From Mesostigma viride (taxonomy: Eukaryota; Streptophyta; Mesostigmatophyceae; Mesostigmatales; Mesostigmataceae), in the NCBI GenBank assembly GCA_009746045.1, contig RPFO01000167.1, positions 3,041,860 through 3,105,859 of the forward strand: a stretch of 64,000 nt of DNA, read 5' to 3'. Positions 43,138 to 63,637 of the stretch are shown piece by piece. A model generated the notes under the pieces. That model was given only the letters and a program-made list of their open reading frames with translations, made no database searches and was not told the DNA's origin. The first letter of the stretch is position 1, and each line of letters begins with the position of its first letter. Position numbers and translations under genes: made by a program.

Positions 43138-44455
43138 CCATCCGCATGCGTGGATGTGGGGGGGGGCTGGCATGCATGCGTGGGTGTGGGGGGGGCTGGC
43201 ATGCATGCGTGGGTGTGGGGGGGGCTGGCATGCATGCGTGGATGTGTGGGGAGCTGGCATGCATACGTGGGTATGGGGGGGGCTGGCATGCATGCGTGGG
43301 TGTGGGGGGGGCTGGTATGCATGTGTGGGTGTGGGGGGGATGGCATGCATGCGTGTGTGTGGGGGGGGGCTGGCATGCATGCGTGGGTGTGGGGGGGGCT
43401 GGCATGAATGCGTGGGTGTGGGGGGGGGCTGGCATGCATGCGTGGGTGTCTGGGGGGGCTGGCATGCATGCGTTTGTGTGGGGGGGGCTGGCATGCATGC
43501 GTGTGGGGGGTGGGGGCTGGCATGCATGCGTGTGTGTGGGGGGGCTGGCATGCATGCGTGTGGGGGGGTGGGGGCTGGCATGCATGCGTGGGTGTGGGGG
43601 GGGCTGGCATGCGTGCGTGGGTGTAGGGGGGGCTGGCATGCGTGCGTGGGTGTGGGGGGGCTGGCATGCATGCGTGGGTGTGGGGGGGCTAGCATGCATG
43701 CGTGGGTGGGGGAGGGGCTGGCATGCATGCGTGGGTGTGCGGGGGGGCTGGCATGCATGCGTGCGTGTGGGGGGGGCTGGCATGCATGCGTGTGGGGGGT
43801 GGGGGCTGGCATGCATGCGTGGGTGTGGGGGGGGGCTGGCATGCGTGCGTGGATGTAGGGGGGGCTGGCATGCGTGCGTGGGTGTGGGGGGGCTGGCATG
43901 CATGCGTGGGTGTGGGGGGGGCTGGCATGCATGCGTGGGTGGGGGAGGGGGCTGGCATGCATGCGTGGGTGTGGGGGGGAGCTGGCATGCATGCGTGGGT
44001 GTGTGGGGGGCTGGCATGCATGCGTGGGTGTGGGGGGGGGCTGGCATGCATGCGTGTGTGTCTGGGGGGGCTGGCATGCATGCGTGTGTGTGTGGGGGGC
44101 TAGCATGCATGTGTGTGTGGGGGGGGGGCTGGCATGCGTGCGTGGGTGTGGGGGGGGCTGGCATGCATGCGTGGGTGTGGGTGTGGGGGCTGGCATGCAT
44201 GCGTGGGTGTGTGGGGAGGCTGGCATGCATGCGTGGGTGTGGGGGGGGCTGGCATGCATGTGTGGGTGTGGGGGGGGCTGGCATGCATGCGTGGGTGTTG
44301 GGGGGGGTGGCATGCATGCGTGTGTGGGGGGGAGCTGGCATGCATGCGTGGATGTGTGGGGGGCTGGCATGCATGCGTGGGTATGGGGGGAGGCTGGCAT
44401 GCATGCGTGGGTGTATGGGGGGGCTGGCATGCATGCGTGGGTGTGGGGGGGCATG
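43138..44455. repeat. 27-28-bp G-rich minisatellite
   Basis: About 48 copies of a unit of the form GGCATGCATGCGTGGGTGTG followed by 6-9 G. Every unit has a GCATGC palindrome next to the G run. Long ORFs on both strands (several hundred codons) are artefacts of units not divisible by three plus G-run slippage. Confidence 0.95.
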
Positions 44456-44609
44456 ACCATGGTAGAAAATGTTATCTTGAGGGAGCACTCTCCATGGGAA
44501 GTGGATGCCCAGGTGGCTGTAAAGGGGGGCACAATAACAGAAAGAGTGCTATCCACCATCACACTAGCCCCTGCCCACACTGTGGCTACCTTGCTGGTGT
44601 CACCTTCCG

Positions 44610-45089
44610 TCAACAGGTTTCGATTTCGTTAAAATCCGTTAACACGCGCTTGACCTTCGTTGCATTTTCCTTGAAGTTGCCATGGCACCTTCCCTGCGGC
44701 TGATCGGCTGCGCCCTCCCCTACGTGCTTGAACATTGTATAAAACGCCTCACGGGGGCAAGGAGAGATAACAAAATATTTGTTCGCAAACGGTTTCCATC
44801 CCATGGCAGCAGCCGCCTTAAGATTGTACAAGACCTGCCACGGGCGGACGTTGACAGCGCAAAAATTCTGCAGCTTTCAGTCGCAGTTTACGCACTTGCT
44901 GGTGTGAATCGTGCGGGGCAGGCCGCCATACGTGAGATCGCCATCTGAGGTGCGCCGTCGTAGCTTGTCACACTGGTAACAATACCGCAGGTTGCCTTCC
45001 GTCGAATTCATGATGATCTGAGCAATACAATGAAGCATTGGGGGGAGGGGGGGGCGGTGGATTTCAGGGGTTTTAGAGCTCCGAAGCAC
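44610..45089 (-). CDS. Uncertain fragment with zinc-ribbon-like motif
   Basis: Minus strand 45008-44877 reads NSTEGNLRYCYQCDKLRRRT to KCVNCD then a stop: two C-x2-C pairs 25 residues apart. 44831-44610 is a second short open stretch (GWKPFANKYFVISPCPREAF). A GTAAGT donor at 45170 and CTCAG acceptor at 45018 exist upstream, but the flanking ORF frames do not join. It may be a decayed gene of the 3.7-kb insertion. Not recognised. Confidence 0.25.
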
Positions 45090-45790
45090 CCACTAGCAGA
45101 TTTAACGAGGAAATAAACCGAACTGAAAATTTTTCGGGAAAAGCGAACGGTAACGCTAAAATAGACTTACCAACGAAGAGAAATTCGCTCTTATCGCACG
45201 CGGACCCAGTGGTGGATGGAGTAACACAACGGTGTACTTTTTTGCATCTGCGGACAGCAGCCCGCAAAAGGGTCGGCAGGCTCGTACCCACCCCCGCGCG
45301 AATATTTTTTTCAGCTTGCAGCACGTCGGTAAAATAGAAAAAAAAATATCATGAGCGATCGCACATCTCGGAGCATGTGCAGCAAAATTTTCCAGCGTTA
45401 ATAATGCTTAAATGCCTCCATCAAGGTCACCGCCATTAAATCAGCCGACATAGCTTTTTGGCCACAATTTGCACCGAAATTTGGTCCGTACCGTCCAGCT
45501 CAGTCGGGCAAGTCGGAAAGATTTTTCCGGCCGGCTCTCCGCGGGAAAAATTTATAGAAAAGGCTATATTGTATAGGAATAATAATAATATATTCCTATA
45601 ATATATAGGAATAATATTCCTATACAATATAGAAAAAAAAATTTAGGCTATGATGATCTTCCCCCCCATGACAGGCTCCCCCTTAGCTGGGCATAGCTTG
45701 ATAGATCATGGGGATGCAGGTGCCCTGGTGCACCTAGAGCACGGGTCGTTTGCATTCCCACCCTTGCAGGAAGTAGCTTAGAATGTATTA

Positions 45791-46099
45791 TAGGCCATAT
45801 TCTGATTTGGCACGCCGCAAAGGTGAAAAACATTTGCGTTCAGTGCCGGTCCGCGGAAAACGCGGAAAACGCGATCTGCAAATGAATCCGACCGGAATCG
45901 AACTGGGGACCTCTCGCACCAACTTTCGCTGACTATAGGACGGACGTCTCCGGATCCTAGGGCATCGCCAACTTACACCTACAGTCATCCGCAAAAGTTC
46001 TCCTTTCCGGGGAGTGATGCAAGCCTTTCGGATTTGGTGCTAGATGAATCATTCGAGATCTGTGTGTGTAGGAGTACTGCATGTGTGAGTAGGCCATAT
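45791..46099 (-). mobile_element. tRNA-like SINE, copy 4, 5' truncated
   Basis: Body 45801-46089, duplications TAGGCCATAT at 45791-45800 and 46090-46099. Lacks the first ~70 bp of the full-length element; 3' end complete. Confidence 0.87.
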
Positions 46100-46117
46100 G
46101 CCCCTTCTCAAGGGCTA

Positions 46118-46390
46118 TGTGCTACAGATGGTGCATATGGTCCAGGCAGATGGTGCGCAAGGATAGATGGCAAGTAGTGATGAAGGAGACCACCCCCAAG
46201 CCTGTGGGGGCTCCGCGTGTGACCAAGTATGGCATTCATAGCGATTCGGGCCGTGGTGCCCACACCCCTGTAACTAGGACCTAGATAGCTTATACCATCC
46301 ATTCCATCCCATGTTCCCCTCCCACTGAGGACTTATGCTCACGTGACGCAGTCACGTGTCTATTAATTAATTAATTAATGTGCTACAGAT
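46118..46390 (+). mobile_element. Hairpin-tailed retroelement with 12-bp target duplication
   Basis: Body 46130-46378, flanked by TGTGCTACAGAT at 46118-46129 and 46379-46390. Contains CCCCCAAGCCTGTGGGGG, CACGTGACGCAGTCACGTG and a TTAA tail. A clean, young-looking insertion that defines the 3' end of the family. Confidence 0.85.
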
Positions 46391-46513
46391 ACTCCCAACG
46401 GAGTTATGTTCCTAATTAATTAATGGTCACGTAAATAATTTTTTATTCATAAGAGCCAGTCATTCATTTGGTTATAAAGCAAGTATATTACACCGTATTG
46501 AGAAAAGGGAGTC

Positions 46514-46628
46514 ATCTCCACATTCTGATCAGACACTCCGCAAAGGTGAAAACCTTTGCGTTCAGTGCCAGGCCGCGGAAAACGCGGAAAACGCGATCTG
46601 CAAATGAATCCGACCGGAATCTCCACAT
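46514..46628 (-). mobile_element. tRNA-like SINE, copy 5, 5' truncated
   Basis: Body 46524-46618, duplications ATCTCCACAT at 46514-46523 and 46619-46628. Only the 3' ~95 bp remain, cut within the B-box region. Confidence 0.87.
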
Positions 46629-46639
46629 AACTGCAGCTT

Positions 46640-47296
46640 GAGGCACCAGATTATGCATAGAGCAGCCCTTGCACAACTTTCGATTTTTGACAGTCAGTTT
46701 TGCACAATCACCCATTCACTCTAGCCATACACTATAACATTGAAGGGCACAAGGCCTGCAATCTTCGTAGGCCCACAAGGATTATTCACAGTACCAGAAG
46801 GCATGAACCCATAAATATCTACAACCAGCCTTCCGGGATACATGCGACACAGCATACTGGGTGCGGCGCTTGTGAATGTCGCAAACGCACAATGTGACCG
46901 ACTCTTCTACTCAGTGAGAAAGCTTTTTCCTATCAAGTGAGACATCTACATCTATCTGAAATTCCACCTCGTCTGGGGCCCTACAGTAGAACACAAGTAC
47001 CGCTCGGAGCGGGTGGGGGCACAACCAAGCATTGACATATCATTTACACATCGCGGCATTGACTAGGCCAGGGTGATCTTCTCGAGGACGTCACAGCCGG
47101 GCGGTATATCAATGAGACAACCAGCACAGGCCAGAAATCTGGAGAGCGCATGGCCACGATCGCCGGTGAGCGAGATCCACACAGTCAGTTTTATCAAGGC
47201 TCATTCCTTCCTACCTCGTCGATGTGCACACCAGGGCAGGCTTGAGGAGAGCCAAAGCGCATCTATTATCGGGATATTCCCATTTCCAGGGCCCGT
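46640..47296. other. 3' flank of the zeta-like gene
   Basis: No gene seen. 47106-47145 repeats the start of dispersed repeat B. On the minus strand a TGTAA at about 47,044 matches the polyadenylation signal typical of chlorophytes, ~250 bp after the stop codon of the gene at 47297. Confidence 0.45.
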
Positions 47297-57654
<10,358 letters not shown>

Positions 57655-59516
57655 GGGTGGGGAGGGGGGAACGGCATCCCAACGGCAATTAAGGATAGAC
57701 AAGTATCAGAATTGTGAATTGCTGCGGAGACGGGGCAATGCACATCAATATCACACGGCTCCCCAACTTTAGATGTCCATTCGAGCCATGACACAAATTA
57801 ATGCATGAAATGCTTTCTTGGATGGCGTACCGTTTCCCATGCTGTCCGTCCAGGCTGCCATTGGGCGGCAACCGAGTCGTCCGGAAGCGGAGGCATTGTC
57901 TCATTGCAGTAGTGTGCTTGTGGGGGAAGCACAGACGCGCTGGATATAGGCACCATGGCATGACTTGCAACGTCCATGGCTGGAATTGGTATGTTTACGC
58001 CAGGACATTGGGGTCCCCATTGCAACAACCCTGCCAGTAATTAGAAGCTTCTGCGCCATGTCGGTGCCAATGGGTACTCCGTAGCTGTCACTCATCCGTT
58101 TCATGCGGGGTTCCCTGTCATAAGCGTGTCAATGTGCTATTGATGCTCGGGATCAATTTGCTGTGGATGCTCGGGAAAGTTTCGGGGCTGTCACCATTGG
58201 GATGGAAGGATCGGCGTCTGCCACGTTGGGCGTCGTTGCAGAGGTGTCGAATTGTCGTTTCGAAGTCGGGGCCCAGAAAGCACGATAAAGCGGGTTGGGA
58301 TCTCTGCCGTAAACGTTGTGCGAATCCCGATCCGAATATAGCCAAGAAAAGTGCATTCATGATCTTGTTCAGCTGGCGTAGTTGCCTGCGCTCTTCAGCC
58401 TCTCCTGCGCTCCATTGCCTTGGCCGCCTCTAACGGTCAAACCAGGCGTCGGCTCGAGGAGCGCGCCGCTCTTGCTTGGTGATGACGTGTCCCCGGTAAA
58501 TGAGATAATTCTGAACTTTGAGCCATGCTTGCCCGGCTAGCCACTACTGTACTACACAGTACGGTCACTCCCTGAAGTGCCCTGGAGCCAACAAAATAAT
58601 GGCCAAGAAGACTCTGGCCAGTAGTACTGTAGTGGCCTGAAGGGGCCTGAAGGGGTGTCGGGCTGCCGCAAACGCCGCGCCGTGCCAATCACTGCTCGTC
58701 TGCCAGAGTCTGCCAGGCCTTAGCAGTCAGCACGGCACGTGCACAACGTTCTAGTACGGTATTGTTTTTGTTGTTGTTGTGTCCCACGCCGCAGAAGTGC
58801 AGCAGAGATTCTAAACTAGTACGGTATGAATCTGTATGAATCCTGTCAGGCCCCGCGGTCAGATGCAGGGTGCCAGAGTCAGAAGTCGAGTTCTTACGTT
58901 TGCGCCAATGCAGGTATAATTTTTTTTTCTACTGCATCAAAGAAATTGCCATGGCGGACGCGCGCGCCCACCTAATTAGACGGGGGAAAGGCTTGCATTG
59001 ATGGTGTAATTACAGCTGCGCAATGAACTGAAAAAAATGGAATTACTAGCTGTGGTGAATGCATTGCTAGTATATCATGAGAAAATGAAATCTAGGAAGC
59101 CGTTGTGCATTTAATCGGGGCGCGTCTCTCCTGTCTTGATTGCACCGCATAATACTCGGACTACCGTCGCACATGTATTTAACCGTAAATTGCCAGTGCG
59201 GACGTTACAGATATTTGGCGGCATTGACCTAATCCTATATTTGCGTATGCTTACTGGGCAAATCCATGGATGCGATACAGAACGTAGCCAGGCCACGTAT
59301 TGCAGGCCTAGGCCTGAGGCCGGCCTGCGAACTTCTTTTGCAATGTAGAAAATAGTACCGATGCTCGACCAGAACTGGACCGCGAGCAATTTTTCAGCGG
59401 GATAATATTATCCGCTTTCCCGAGGATGCTCGTTTGCTACGCGAGAAGAAGCGGAACCGAAAGTTATCTGGGCAACCTGCCGCAACAGCATTGGCTGCGC
59501 GCAAATTCTTAACAAG
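57655..59516. other. Intergenic region between divergent genes
   Basis: Separates the minus-strand zeta-like gene and the plus-strand coiled-coil gene. No ORF here has recognisable homology; short ORFs near 58118-58360 and 58437-58688 lack support. Probably contains both promoters. Confidence 0.5.
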
Positions 59517-62500
59517 ATGCAAGCACGGGCGGCCGAGATCGCGGGCAAGCGAGCATCATTACCGCCGAAGACATCTTTGGATGGTTGGGCGACCTCCACG
59601 GCGGCACCCAAGCCACGGTTCAGCACCGTCGACATTGTCGCCGGTGCCCCCAGTGCATCTGAGGTCGGCACCCAACGGTCCCCCGCGCCTGCCGTCCCTG
59701 CCGCGCCCCCGCGGCGATCCATGTCATTCGGCCAGTCCGACGACGCCACTCGCAAGCAGCTCACGCCCACCCCTTTTGGCTCTACGACCGCCACCAAGGT
59801 GAATGGCATCGGGACGGACGCAGATGCTAGCAGTATCAATCATGTAAAGGACTGCATCCGGGCCGTTCAGGCTTTGATCGAGAGCGCATCAGCGAGCCAG
59901 GCGCCGGCGGCGGGGCTGAACACGTCGCGCCGCCCCTCCACTACGGGACAGAATTTCCGATCCCCCGCAGGGACACCTGGTCTCCGCCCTGCGACGGCGC
60001 TTCGGGGCCCGGATGATGGCAGCCGAGGGTACGCAGCCAGCGGAGGTCCAGGGTCCGCGCCTCTCCCTGGGTCATCATCCGGGGGCGCGGTAGTTGCAGG
60101 GGGCGGCACGAGCCGCGGCGTGACGAGTGGTAGCGAGGACTTGGAGGCCCGCCTTCGCCGCCACGAGTTTTCGGCGGACAAGTTAAAGCTGGCGCAGGCG
60201 CAGCTGGAGCTGGACGATCTATTAATAGCCAAGCTGGGCGAGCTGTTCCGCAAACTGTTGTCGAGCACAGACAAGCACTTGGTGCCGACGCGAGGGCGGG
60301 CAGCCGGTGGGTGACCCCTTTTATTTTCTTCACTTGCGCACTCGACCGATCGTCTGTCCATCCATTCGTTCATTCCTTAATTAGTTCATTCCCCTCCCTC
60401 CCTCCCTCCCTCCCTCCCTCCCCCCTCCTCCTCCCTCCCTCCCTCCCTCCCTCCCTCCTCCTCCCTCCTCCTCCCCTCCCTCCCTCCCTCCCCTCCTCCC
60501 TCCCTCCCCTCCCTCCCTCCCTCCTCCTCCCTCCCTCCCTCCTCCCTCCTCCCTCCCTCCCTCCCTCCCTCCCTCCCTCCCTCCCTCCCTCCTCCCTCCC
60601 TCCTCCCTCCCTCCCTCCCTCCTCTCCCTCCCTCCCTCCCTCCTCTCCTCCCTCCCTCCTCTTCCTCCCTCCCTCCCTCCCTCCTCCCTCCCTCCTCTCC
60701 CTCCCTCCCTCCCTCCCTCCCTCCTCCCTCCCTCCCTCCTCCCTCCCTCCTCCCTCCTCCCTCCTCTCCTCTCCCTCCCTCCTCCCTTCCCTCTCCTCCC
60801 TCCTCCCTCCCTCCTCCCTCCCTCCTCCCTCCCTCCTCCCTCCCTCTCCCTCCTCCTCCCTCCCTCCTCCCTCCTCTCCCTCCCTCCCTCCCTCCTCCTC
60901 TCCCTCCCCCCTCCCTCCCTCCCTCCCTCCCTCCCTCCCTCCTCCCTCCCTCCTCCTCCTCCCTCCTCCCTCCCCCTCCCTCCCTCCTTCCTCCCTCCCT
61001 CCCTCCCTCCTCCTCTCCCTCCTCTCCCTCCTCCTCCCTCCCTCCTCCCCTCCTCCTCCTCCTCCTCCCCCTCCCTCCCTCCCTCCCTCCCCTCCCCCTC
61101 TCCTCCTCCCTCCCTCCCTCTCCCTCCCTCCCTCCCCCTCCCTCCCTCCCTCCTCCCTCCTCCTCCTCCTCCCTCCTCCTCCTCCCTCCCCCTCCTCCTC
61201 CTCCCTCCCTCCCTCCCTCCCTCCCTCCTCCTCCCTCCCTCCCTCCTCCCTCCTCCTCCTCCTCCCTCCTCTCCTCCTCCCTCCTCCTCCTCCCTCCTCC
61301 TCCCTCCCCTCCTCCCTCCTCCCTCCTCCCTCCTCCCTCCCTCCCTCCTCCCTCTCCTCCCTCTCCTCCCTCCTCCTCCCTCCCTCCTCTCCTCCCTCCC
61401 TCCCTCCCTCCTCCTCCTCCTCCCTCCTCCTCCCTCCCTCTCTCTCCTCTCCCTCCCTCCTCCCTCCCTCCCTCCTCTCCTCCCTCCCTCCTCCTCCCTC
61501 CTCCCTCCCTCCCTCCTCTCCCTCCCTCCTCCCTCCTCCCTCCTCCTCCCTCCCTCCTCCCTCCTCTCCCTCCCTCCTCCCTCCCTCCCCTCCCTCCTCC
61601 TCCCCCTCTCCTCCCTCCCTCCTCCCTCCTCCCTCCTCCTCCTCCCTCCCTCCTCTCCTCCTCCCTCCCTCCCTCCTCCTCCCTCCCTCCTCCTGCTTCC
61701 CTCCCTCCATCCTCTCCCTCCTCCCTCCCTCCTCTCCTCCTCCTCTCCTCCCCCTCCCTCCCTCCTCCCTCCCTCCTCCCCTCCCTCCTCCTCCTCCTCC
61801 TCCCCTCCCTCCCCCCCCCCCTCTCCCTCTCCCTCCTCCCTCTCCTCCCTCTCCCTCCTCCCTCCCTCTCCTCCCTCCCTCCTCCTCTCCTCTCCTCCCC
61901 CTCCCTCCTCCCTCCTCTCCTCCCTCCCCTCCCTCCTCTCTCCTCCCTCTCCTCCCTCCCTCCCTCCTCCTCCTCTCCCTCCTCTCCTCCCTCTCCTCCT
62001 CCTCCCTCCTCCCTCCCTCTCCTCCCCTCTCCCTCCCTCCCTCCTCTCTCCTCCTCCCTCCTCCTCCCTCTCTCCTCCTCCCTCCCTCTCCCTCCTCCCT
62101 CCTCCTCTCCTCCCTCCTCCTCCCTCCCTCCCCCCTCTCCTCCCTCTCCTCTCCCCTCCCTCCCTCTCCCTCTCCTCCCTCCCCCCTCCCTCCCTCCTCC
62201 TCCTCCCTCCCTCCCTCCTCCCTCCTCTCCTCCTCCTCCTCCCTCCCTCCTCTCCTCCTCCCTCCTCCTCCTCCCTCCCTCCTCCCTCCCTCCCTCCCCT
62301 CCCTCCCCTCCCTCCCTCCCTCCTCTCCCTCCCTCCCTCCTCCCTCCCTCCTCCTCCCTCCTCCTCCCTCCTCCTCCTCCCCCCTCCTCCTCCTCTCCCT
62401 CCCTCCCTCCCACCACCCAACCAGCCACCACCACCACCACCACCACACCACACCCACCCACCCCACCACCACACCCACACACACCCACCACCACCACCCC

Positions 62501-63637
62501 ACCCACCCACCCACCCACCACCACCCCCACCCACCACCCCACCCACCCACCACCCACCCATACACCCCCACCACCACGACCCACGACCACCTACTACTAC
62601 CGACTACCTACCATACTATACTACTACTACCTACCTAACTACCTACCTAGCTACTACATACCTACTACCTAACCTACCTACCTACTACCTACCTACCTAC
62701 CTACTACCCTACTACCTACCTACCTACTACCTACCTTACCTACTACCATTACCTACCTACCTACTACTACGTACCTACCTACCTACCTACCTACCTACCT
62801 ACTACATCTACCTACCTACCTACCTACCTACTACTACCTAACCTACCTACCTACCATACTACCTACCTACCTACATACCTACTACCTACTATACTACCTC
62901 TACTACCTACCTACTACCCCTTTCTTCCTTCATGCTTCATGCAGGCTTCCGCTCACTTATGTGCTATGTGCCATTCTACCTACCCCAGGCGCGCGGGCAG
63001 TCCCTAGCGTCTCCAACGCCCGGCGTGCCAGCCGTACGCCGCCTGGGGCTTCTCCACATTGCTAATAGCGACCGAGCAAACCAGCGGGAGCCAGCGTGAA
63101 GCATCGCCCGCAACCACCATTGAGGGCATGCTGCAGTAATAACCAAAAGGCCCCCACGGCGCTCCAGCTTGACATGTCCCGGGTGAGCGCACAGCCTCCT
63201 CGTCTAAAACACAGCACGACCGCCGGGCTGGAGATGTGACCCAGGGCTGGCCCGCGGGTTGCAGACGTTAGTGGAAATGGGCCAGCGCGTGTGGCATTGG
63301 GAGCCGTGCTGGAACGAGCGCGTGGTGGAGATCGCAACCTCTCAAGGACTCCCGGCGGTCGAGGGCGCGCGCTGCAAGTCGTTGGCCGAGGAGAACGGGG
63401 CATTGCGTGCGGCTGCGTCGGGGGGAACACCTCGGGCTCCACGGCCCCGTACCCGTCCTCGAGTGGTGGCTCGCGCAGGGGGCGGGGAAGAAAGGCTCCC
63501 GGGATTGGGACGAGGGGGGAGACGGGGGTAATTCTGACGATCGGCAGATGGAGCTGTCCAGGGATGATGCGGTGGTGTTACGGGGCCAGCTGGCGGAAGC
63601 GCGTTCGCTTCTGGAGGCTGCGCACGCGGCGCAATGA
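59517..63637 (+). CDS. Unrecognised Ser/Pro-rich coiled-coil protein, probably four exons
   Basis: Exon 1 (59517-60310) starts at a good ATG and encodes a basic, Ser/Pro/Ala-rich region (RRSMSFGQSDD), a short helix (SINHVKDCIRAVQALIESA), and a helical end (EARLRRHEFSADKLKLAQAQLELDDLLIAKLGELFRKLL). Proposed later exons: 63137-63182 (NNQKAPTALQLDMSR), 63265 to about 63462 (GQRVWHWEPCWNERVVEI.., LAEENGALRAAA) and 63548-63637 (MELSRDDAVVLRGQLAEARSLLEAAHAAQ, stop). Phases of exons 1-3 fit (GG/T, then CGG/ACG). The last donor is weak and could be at 63463 or 63466. Exon 1 is convincing as coding; the linkage across the 2.8-kb repeat-filled intron is inference. No family recognised. Confidence 0.5.
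60374..62410 (+). repeat. 2-kb polypyrimidine CCCT/CCT tract
   Basis: Almost uninterrupted C/T on the + strand made of TCCC and TCC/CCT units, with only a handful of purines (for example near 61,693-61,709). Lies in intron 1 of the coiled-coil gene. Ser/Pro/Leu and Arg/Glu/Gly ORFs of over 700 codons across it are artefacts. Confidence 0.97.
62411..62915 (+). repeat. CCA/CACC then CTAC microsatellite
   Basis: CCA and CACCC runs to about 62,575 pass into CTAC/CCTA tetramers to about 62,915. Same tetramer types as in PNGase intron 3. Confidence 0.93.

Larger units (their letters stand above)
41943..45647. mobile_element. 3.7-kb insertion with AT-rich related ends
   Basis: Interrupts LINE remnant 5. 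The left end starts CCTTTTCTATATAGAATC and the right end, inverted, starts CCTAAATTTT; both ends contain TATTGTATAG and TAGCCTTTTCTATA motifs in opposite orientation. No clear target duplication. Contents: AT-rich 160-190-bp repeats, a G-rich minisatellite, and a short region with minus-strand ORFs. SINE copy 3 is inserted near its left end. Confidence 0.55.
41817..46425 (+). mobile_element. LINE remnant 5: 3' UTR broken by three later insertions
   Basis: Pieces at 41817-41942, 45648-45800, 46090-46129 and 46379-46425 assemble in order into the same 3' UTR seen at 30,030-30,305. It is interrupted by a 3.7-kb insertion (41943-45647), SINE copy 4 and a hairpin-tailed element. It ends CTCCCAACGGAGTTATGTTCC then TTAA. 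Confidence 0.7.

Noticed and set aside
43138-44455. CRISPR array
   Set aside because: Unit is ~27 bp with no unique spacers, and the genome is eukaryotic.
43021-44613. His/Pro/Ala- and Trp/Gly-rich ORFs of up to 530 codons
   Set aside because: G-rich minisatellite read through on both strands; no codon or family signal.
45073-45324. Upstream exon of the zinc-ribbon-like fragment
   Set aside because: A good donor exists at 45170, but joining it to the acceptor at 45018 breaks the reading frame.
60311-62638. 700+ codon Ser/Pro/Leu and Arg/Glu/Gly ORFs
   Set aside because: Low-complexity polypyrimidine tract lacks stop codons by composition; several frames open at once.
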